A program made the translations under genes and the position numbers. DNA of 10,376 nucleotides from JANQQZ01 sp039179915 (GTDB lineage Bacteria; Planctomycetota; Phycisphaerae; Phycisphaerales; UBA1924): positions 1 through 10,376 of the forward strand of contig JBCDEF010000096.1 of the NCBI GenBank assembly GCA_039179915.1. The letters run 5' to 3'. Of the stretch, positions 5,881-10,376 are shown in pieces (within the stretch, counting starts at the first letter, position 1; every line of letters begins with the position of its first letter). The notes under the pieces are model-generated. The model was not told the origin of the DNA and made no database searches. It saw nothing but the letters and a program-made list of their open reading frames with translations.

Positions 5881-8333
5881 TGCTTGGTCGCTCCTGCGCT
5901 GACGTCCCGAGGGGCCGCCTCCACGAGAGACGAGGCCCGCGGCCCCCAGTCCACTGTGATCTCGATCTCGCCGTCCACCGCAAGCAGCCGGTCCGACGGG
6001 ACCATCCCGCTCGGCAGCGCCTCGCCGTTGAGCGAGACGACCGCCGGCGACGCGGCGTTGTACGCCGACGGGTCGAAGCTGATCCGCAGCGTTCGGCCCC
6101 GCCAGAGGCGACGCACACTGACGGGCCCCATGCCCTCGATCGGACAGGGATCGATCAGCAGCCCGCCGAAGACCGGTCGTATGCCAAGAATCCATTCCAT
6201 CGAGACGCGATTCAACCAGGCCGCCGAGCCGGTGTACCACGTCCAGCCCGCGGATCCTGGCGTCGCGGAATCCGGGCCGTCGACGTTGCCCGGCGTCACA
6301 TACGGCTCGGCCCGGTAGGCGTCCGCGTCGGCGCCGCGTCTCGGCGGGGAAATCGACTCCCAGATCCGCGTCGCCGACGCGCGATCGCGCTGCTTGCACG
6401 CCGCCGCCAACGCCCAGACCGCCGCGTGCATGTACACCCCGCCGTTCTCCCGCGAGCCCGGCGTGTACCGCGTGATGTATCCGATCGCCCGATCGGGGAT
6501 CGAGTACGCCGGCGCCAGCAGCAGCGGGCCCATATCCCGGAGCAGGTGCTCGCGGACCGACGCCCACGCGGTCTCACGGCGTTCGGCGCTGCCCATCTCG
6601 TTGAGCACGGCCCAGGTCTGCGGATTCAGATAGATCCGACCGGCTTCGTTCGACGCGCTGCCGAGCCAGCCGCCGTCGTCCTTCGTCGCTCGGCGATACC
6701 AGGCCCCGTCCCAGGCGTGCGTCTCGATCGCGTCTGTGTACCGGTCCCGGGCGGCGAGCAGATCGTCCGCCCGACCGCCACGACCGCGGGCGCGGAGCAC
6801 CGCCGAGAAATCGCTCAGGATGCCAGACAGGAAAAAACCGAGCCACACCGATTCGCCGCGTTCTTCCAGCCCGCACGCCGACAACCCGTCGTTCCAGTCC
6901 ATCGCCCCGATATGCGGCAGGCCGCGGTCGCTCGTCCGCGAGAACGCGCGGTCGATCGCCAGGTCGCAGTGTGTTTCCACGCTGGCCGAACCGCCGTCGA
7001 CGAACGCGGTCTGCTCGTCGAGGATCGACAGATCATCGGTCTCTTTGATGTAGTTCGCGACCAGGAACGGGAGCCACAGGTAGTCGTCCGAGCACGACGT
7101 GTGGTTGCCGTCGTTCGTCAGCGGGTGCCACCAGTGGTAGACGCTGCCGTCCTGGAACTGTTGAGCGGCGTGGCGGAGGATCTGCGCCCGGCACTCGGCC
7201 GGGTCGATCGGGAGCCAGACCTGGCTGTCCTGGAGTTGGTCGCGGAAGCCGAACGCGCCGCTCTGCTGGTAGTAGCCCGTCCGCCCCCACAGCCTCGAAC
7301 TGATCGCCTGGTACCGGAGCCAGGTGTTGTTCATCGCGTCGAAATCGTCGAGCCCCGTCTCGACGGCCGTCGTCCCGAGACGCTCGCGCCACGCGCGTTC
7401 CGCCTCCGCCGGGACCGCGAACGCACGCTCCAGCGAGCGGTACGGCTCGAGCTCGGCGTCAAGCGATTGTGCGTCGTCGGCGATCGCGGTCAGGTAGGCC
7501 ACGCTCCGTGTCTCGCCCGGTTCAAGCGTCAGCTCGCCACCGAGCGCGCCCGCGGCGTCGCTGAACCGCCCGAACGACTCCGCCTGCACGCCGCCCTCGC
7601 GGATCGCATCGGGCGCTTCACGCGTGCCAGCGCCGATGAACCGGGTCTTGTCGCCGACCGCGAACCGCGGCACATCGTCGCCAGGTACGAACACATGTGC
7701 CGCGACGTACGGCCAGGCCCGGTTCCAGTGGTCCGCCTCCGTCCGGTCCGGAACGTCCCACATGACCTTGCGGACCGTCATCTGCGAGCGAGACTCGTCG
7801 TACTCCGTGCCGATGAACAGCCGGTGGAATTCCCGCTTGCTGTCCGGCGCCACGCCGCAGCACCACTCCATGTACGACGACACCCGGATCCGGCGCGGCC
7901 GGCCCGAGGTGTTCGTGATCCGCACCGCCCAGACCTCGACGTTGCGGTCGGGCGCGACCGTCAGCGTCCACTCCGTCTCGATCCCGTTGTATGCCGTCTC
8001 GAACCGGGTCGATCCCGGCGCATGGCGGCAGGCGTAGCTCTCGTACGCCGGCCGACCGGGCGACGGCGCCGCCGACCAGGTCTCGCCCGACTCCATGTCG
8101 TGCAGATACAGGTGCTTGCCGGTCCGGTCCTCGACGAGGTCCATCTCCCAGCGTGTCAAAACGTTCAGCTGGCTGTTGTCCAGCCAACTGAACCCGCCAC
8201 CGTTGTGGCTCACGACAAGGCCGTACCTCCCGTTGGAGATCACGTTCGACCATGGCCGAGGGGTGGCCCGATCGGTGATCGTGAATGCGAAGCCGTCGTC
8301 GTCGAAAAAACCGTGCGAAGTCGTGCGTGTCAT
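5877..8333 (-). CDS. GH94 glycoside phosphorylase (cellobiose-phosphorylase-like)
   Basis: The protein has 818 residues, the usual size of cellobiose phosphorylases. It lacks a signal peptide, so it should act in the cytoplasm, cleaving an imported beta-linked gluco-oligosaccharide with phosphate to give a sugar 1-phosphate. The N-terminal beta-sandwich begins with GFFDDDGFAFTITDRATPRPW and SNGRYGLVVSHNGGGFSW, strongly like GH94 enzymes. The (alpha/alpha)6 barrel from about residue 300 carries DWNDG at 479-483, the region of the family's catalytic acid Asp. A C-terminal beta domain (VRRLWRGRTLRISFDPSAYN) closes the chain. The linkage cannot be read from sequence: cellobiose, laminaribiose and sophorose enzymes share this fold, though dedicated 1,2-beta-oligoglucan phosphorylases are usually longer. 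The ATG at 8333 has a poor ribosome site. The stop overlaps the pseudopilin start as ATGA. Confidence 0.92.
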   Translation of the reverse strand: MTRTTSHGFFDDDGFAFTITDRATPRPWSNVISNGRYGLVVSHNGGGFSWLDNSQLNVLTRWEMDLVEDRTGKHLYLHDMESGETWSAAPSPGRPAYESYACRHAPGSTRFETAYNGIETEWTLTVAPDRNVEVWAVRITNTSGRPRRIRVSSYMEWCCGVAPDSKREFHRLFIGTEYDESRSQMTVRKVMWDVPDRTEADHWNRAWPYVAAHVFVPGDDVPRFAVGDKTRFIGAGTREAPDAIREGGVQAESFGRFSDAAGALGGELTLEPGETRSVAYLTAIADDAQSLDAELEPYRSLERAFAVPAEAERAWRERLGTTAVETGLDDFDAMNNTWLRYQAISSRLWGRTGYYQQSGAFGFRDQLQDSQVWLPIDPAECRAQILRHAAQQFQDGSVYHWWHPLTNDGNHTSCSDDYLWLPFLVANYIKETDDLSILDEQTAFVDGGSASVETHCDLAIDRAFSRTSDRGLPHIGAMDWNDGLSACGLEERGESVWLGFFLSGILSDFSAVLRARGRGGRADDLLAARDRYTDAIETHAWDGAWYRRATKDDGGWLGSASNEAGRIYLNPQTWAVLNEMGSAERRETAWASVREHLLRDMGPLLLAPAYSIPDRAIGYITRYTPGSRENGGVYMHAAVWALAAACKQRDRASATRIWESISPPRRGADADAYRAEPYVTPGNVDGPDSATPGSAGWTWYTGSAAWLNRVSMEWILGIRPVFGGLLIDPCPIEGMGPVSVRRLWRGRTLRISFDPSAYNAASPAVVSLNGEALPSGMVPSDRLLAVDGEIEITVDWGPRASSLVEAAPRDVSAGATKQ

Positions 8334-8364
8334 CTGAAGCTGCTCGCGTCCTGCTCTCGGCCTC

Positions 8365-8378
8365 GGGGCTCGTGCCCC
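8365..8378 (-). other. Small GC-only hairpin in the gap before the GH94 gene
   Basis: The 110-base gap between the PEP-CTERM-like gene and the GH94 gene holds a 5-bp stem GGGGC/GCCCC around a 4-base loop. No U-tract follows, so it is unlikely to end transcription fully. It could separate the expression levels of the two genes, or be chance. I see no promoter in this gap. Confidence 0.25.
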
Positions 8379-8443
8379 TCGTGCTCATCAACTTGTTCTA
8401 CCGCCCGAAACTCCGCGGTGTGTATCGGTGACTCTTCGTCGGT

Positions 8444-9190
8444 TCAGCGGCGACGGCGGCCCATCGCGGCGAGGCCAAGCATCGCCGTCGCGGCGGTCGC
8501 GGGCGCGGGGATCGCCACGATGTTCGTGAACGTGGCCGTCGCGCTCCCGCCCGGATTGCCCTGGAACTGCGCGCCCAGACCGATCCGCGCGTTGAAGTCG
8601 GTCGGGATGCCGCCCTCGAGGTTGTCGAAGACCTTCACGCCGCTCGAGATCGGGCCGCTGCCCGTATCGATGATGTACTCGATCGTGCTGGCCGGCAGCA
8701 GGCCCTCGCCCGCACCCGGGGTGTAGATCATGCGGAGGTCGACATCGGTGCCGTTCGTGTAGACACCCACGCCGAACGAGTGGAACGGCAGGAACGAGCC
8801 GAAGGCGGCGATCTCGCCGTTGGGCAGCGCGCCGAAGAAGCCGAAGCCGAAGAGATCGGTCACGATGCCGGCCTCGCGGCCGTCGACGGGCGACGCGTCG
8901 AGGTTCATCGTGACCGAGAAGTCGAGCCCGTCGTCGTAATCAAAGTCAAACGCGGTCGCGCCGCCGTCGTCGGACAGGTACGCCATGTGCCGGTTGGCGA
9001 AGTTGCCCGAGCCGAAGTCGCTCTCGCTGAAGGTCAGTTCGTTCGGGAAGTCGTTCGTGACGTTCAGCGTGCTGCCCGCGAAATCGTTGAACACACGCTC
9101 TTCGACCACGAAGCTGTCGAACTGCCCCGCGGCCGAGCCGGCGGCGGAAGCAAGAAACACCACAGCGGCTGAACGGAAGTAGGTACTCAT
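8444..9190 (-). CDS. Secreted PEP-CTERM-like (PAP variant) protein, unknown function
   Basis: The protein has 248 residues from the ATG at 9190, chosen because AAGGAG lies 9 bases upstream and a signal peptide starts there (MSTYFRSAAVVFLASAAGSAAG, cleavage before QFDSF). A longer frame to 9280 lacks such support. The body is acidic and glycine-rich and looks like a beta-sandwich; it includes FDFDYDDGLDFSVTMNLDASP and a segment LRMIYTPGAGEG. I do not recognise a named domain. The last 22 residues (IPAPATAATAMLGLAAMGRRRR) form a tripartite sorting tail: a PAP motif in place of PEP, a hydrophobic stretch, and four arginines. Such tails are known from Phycisphaerae and are read as exosortase-type anchoring signals. 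It is the first gene after an operator-controlled promoter and appears to head the operon with GH94, pseudopilin and transporter. A sugar-binding role is only an inference. Confidence 0.82.
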   Translation of the reverse strand: MSTYFRSAAVVFLASAAGSAAGQFDSFVVEERVFNDFAGSTLNVTNDFPNELTFSESDFGSGNFANRHMAYLSDDGGATAFDFDYDDGLDFSVTMNLDASPVDGREAGIVTDLFGFGFFGALPNGEIAAFGSFLPFHSFGVGVYTNGTDVDLRMIYTPGAGEGLLPASTIEYIIDTGSGPISSGVKVFDNLEGGIPTDFNARIGLGAQFQGNPGGSATATFTNIVAIPAPATAATAMLGLAAMGRRRR

Positions 9191-9285
9191 CTCTCGTCTC
9201 TCCTTGTGTGCCAGTCGGCGCGTGCGGCCCACGCCGGGTCCTGTGCCGGCGGCCTGCCCGAACGGGAACGAGCCGCCCATCCCAA

Positions 9286-9299
9286 TGTAATCGATTTCA
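9286..9299 (-). promoter_or_regulatory. LacI-family-type operator upstream of the main operon
   Basis: The plus strand reads TGTAATCGATTTCA, fitting TGnAAnCGnTTnCA with a central CG. It lies 95 bases upstream of the ATG at 9190 and overlaps the predicted -10 box by one base, a position where binding should stop initiation. It is nearly the same as the site at 1744-1757 (13 of 14 positions with one site reversed), which points to one shared regulator. Confidence 0.68.
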
Positions 9300-9327
9300 T
9301 GCTACCAAAAACCACGCTCGCATACAA
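9299..9327 (-). promoter_or_regulatory. Sigma-70-like promoter for the PEP-CTERM/GH94/transport operon
   Basis: On the minus strand TTGTAT (9322-9327) and TAGCAT (9299-9304) are spaced by 17 bases. The matches are weak (3 of 6 and 4 of 6), but the site sits in an AT-richer patch in the 201-base gap between genes and directly abuts the operator. The leader would run about 100 bases to the ATG at 9190. Apart from this promoter, the operator and the ribosome site, I see nothing else convincing in the gap 9191-9391. Confidence 0.42.
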
Positions 9328-9391
9328 GCGGATACTGATTTTCTACGAATTCGGCCGCTCGCCAGATGATCACGCTTGGATCACACCGCGA

Positions 9392-10376
9392 TCAGCGCGG
9401 GGCTCGCCTCCGGTCGATCGGGCTCGGAGGAACGCGGCTGCCACGCTGCTGACGGACGGCCCGAATACACGGGTGGGACTCAAACGTTTCCCAGACAAAC
9501 CCGCTCCGCGCGTTCTCGATCATCAGCAGCAGCGGCCCCGCATCGATCGCCACGCGGTCGCCCGCGACCCACTCGACATCGCCCTCGGCCCCGAACCGGA
9601 AGGAGTCCGCGAACCCGTACCCGCCCGCGGCCGGGTCTTCCCAGAGCCCCGGGGCGAACACGTCGGCGAGCTGGCGGTAGAACCGCAGCGCGAGCACCGC
9701 GTTGACGGGCTCGAAGATGATCGTCGAGCCCGCGGTGTACGGCGCGATCGTGCCGTCCTCCCAATTGTCCGGCGGCTGGATCAGCAGGTGATCGAACCCC
9801 GGCTTGCCGAACTGATCGCCCGCGAGCTGCGGGAACATCTGCGGCACGATGTACCGCCCCTCACCGTCGCTCGCGCTCAGGCCCCACGAATTGGGGCCGA
9901 AGCCGGGCAGCTGCTGCGGATTGTCGATCGACCGATCGCGATGCATCACCGCGGTACGCCGGCTGTTCTCCCACCAATCGATCCGCGGCCTGTTGGCCAC
10001 GCCGAACGCGGCCGGGTTGTCTGCGCCGCGGGAGGCGTAGTCGATCCAGCAATGCGAGAAAAAGGCTGTAAACAAGGCTCCGGACCACGGAAACCAGGCG
10101 ACCGTGTCGCCGTTGTCCGTTGTGCCGAGCGTCCGACGGAGGCGGTAGTACTCACTGATCGGGACCCGGAAATCTTCGTTGGGCGCCGCGGCCGCGAGGA
10201 ACGCCGTCAGCCGCTGCTCATCGCCCGCATCGGCCCAGGCGAAGGGCAGCAGGCCCTGCTGGAACGGGACCGCGCCCTTGTCTTCCCACCCGAGCGAGAT
10301 AAACCCGCGGATCGTCGCGTCGCTGGTCTGCTCCAGGCGGTACGACGCCCAGTCGCCCTCGGCGACGAGCTGGTCG
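9392..10376 (-). CDS. Glucoamylase-like protein (PF10091/GH144 type), N-terminus beyond window edge
   Basis: The frame is open from the right edge to a TGA at 9392, giving 327 visible C-terminal residues; the start lies outside the window. Blocks typical of the PF10091 'glucoamylase' family, which includes GH144 endo-beta-1,2-glucanases, are visible: EYYRLRRTLG, a WFPWSGALFTAFFSHCWIDY segment, WENSRRTAVMHRDRSIDNP, GFGPNSWGLSASDG, GTIAPYTAGSTIIFEPVNAV, GYGFADSFRFG and a closing IDAGPLLLMIENARSGFVW. The last 25 or so residues are basic and unconserved in look. Family members usually have a signal sequence, but that part is not seen here. In context it would supply oligosaccharides to the binding protein and the GH94 enzyme. 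The family call is firm; the substrate call (beta-1,2-glucan) is tentative, because not all members have that activity. Confidence 0.85.
   Translation of the reverse strand, partial: DQLVAEGDWASYRLEQTSDATIRGFISLGWEDKGAVPFQQGLLPFAWADAGDEQRLTAFLAAAAPNEDFRVPISEYYRLRRTLGTTDNGDTVAWFPWSGALFTAFFSHCWIDYASRGADNPAAFGVANRPRIDWWENSRRTAVMHRDRSIDNPQQLPGFGPNSWGLSASDGEGRYIVPQMFPQLAGDQFGKPGFDHLLIQPPDNWEDGTIAPYTAGSTIIFEPVNAVLALRFYRQLADVFAPGLWEDPAAGGYGFADSFRFGAEGDVEWVAGDRVAIDAGPLLLMIENARSGFVWETFESHPCIRAVRQQRGSRVPPSPIDRRRAPR

Noticed and set aside
2729..6567. Longer upstream starts for the MalG-type permease (3229), binding protein (5255) and pseudopilin (6567)
   Set aside because: The extensions read as shadows of the upstream genes; overlap starts, the class III signal and the Tat-like signal define the true N-termini.
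5865..8726. Very long open frame on the plus strand (953 codons) opposite the GH94 gene
   Set aside because: The product is Arg/Pro/Val-rich with no domain-like pattern, and it lies antisense to a clear GH94 enzyme. It is a by-product of high-GC codon bias.
9355..9385. TGATC/GATCA inverted repeat after the glucoamylase-like gene
   Set aside because: Short, AT-containing stem with a 7-base loop and no following U-tract; not convincing as a terminator.
1..10376. tRNA, rRNA, CRISPR arrays, insertion sequences, phage or defence genes
   Set aside because: No cloverleaf, spaced repeat array, transposase or inverted-repeat-bounded element could be seen; the window is fully explained by carbohydrate genes and short gaps.

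Overview
The window is GC-rich bacterial DNA in which every gene I can support lies on the minus strand. Three protein tails point to a planctomycete, most likely class Phycisphaerae. These are a cysteine-containing 'GC-type' dockerin-like C-terminus (887-1693), a PEP-CTERM-like tail with a PAP motif and an RRRR end (8444-9190), and a pseudopilin with an H-X9-D motif (5056-5880). The placement is an inference from family knowledge; there is no rRNA or marker gene here.

Layout in the direction of transcription (right to left): the C-terminal part of a PF10091/GH144-type glucoamylase-like protein (9392 to the right edge); a promoter and LacI-type operator (9286-9327); a secreted PEP-CTERM-like protein (8444-9190); a GH94 glycoside phosphorylase (5877-8333); a type II secretion-like pseudopilin (5056-5880); a CUT1 sugar-binding protein (3630-5018); and two CUT1 permeases (2725-3633 and 1856-2728). 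A second promoter and LacI-type operator (1744-1800) follow, then a secreted carbohydrate-binding-like protein with a dockerin-like tail (887-1693), and finally the N-terminal 249 residues of a secreted protein with a CIA30/discoidin-like region (left edge to 747). No stretch longer than about 200 bases lacks a gene.

Together this reads as a carbohydrate-utilisation locus. An exported glycanase-like enzyme and binding proteins would act on a glucan outside or in the periplasm. The binding protein and permeases would import oligosaccharides, and the cytoplasmic GH94 enzyme would split them with phosphate. The GH144-like plus GH94 pairing suggests a beta-glucan, possibly beta-1,2-glucan, but the substrate cannot be fixed from sequence alone. 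No transporter ATPase and no LacI regulator are encoded in the window.

The most notable points are two nearly identical 16-bp LacI-type operators 7.5 kb apart, each at a sigma-70-like promoter in front of a secreted-protein gene, and a pseudopilin gene joined by an ATGA overlap to the phosphorylase gene inside the transport operon.
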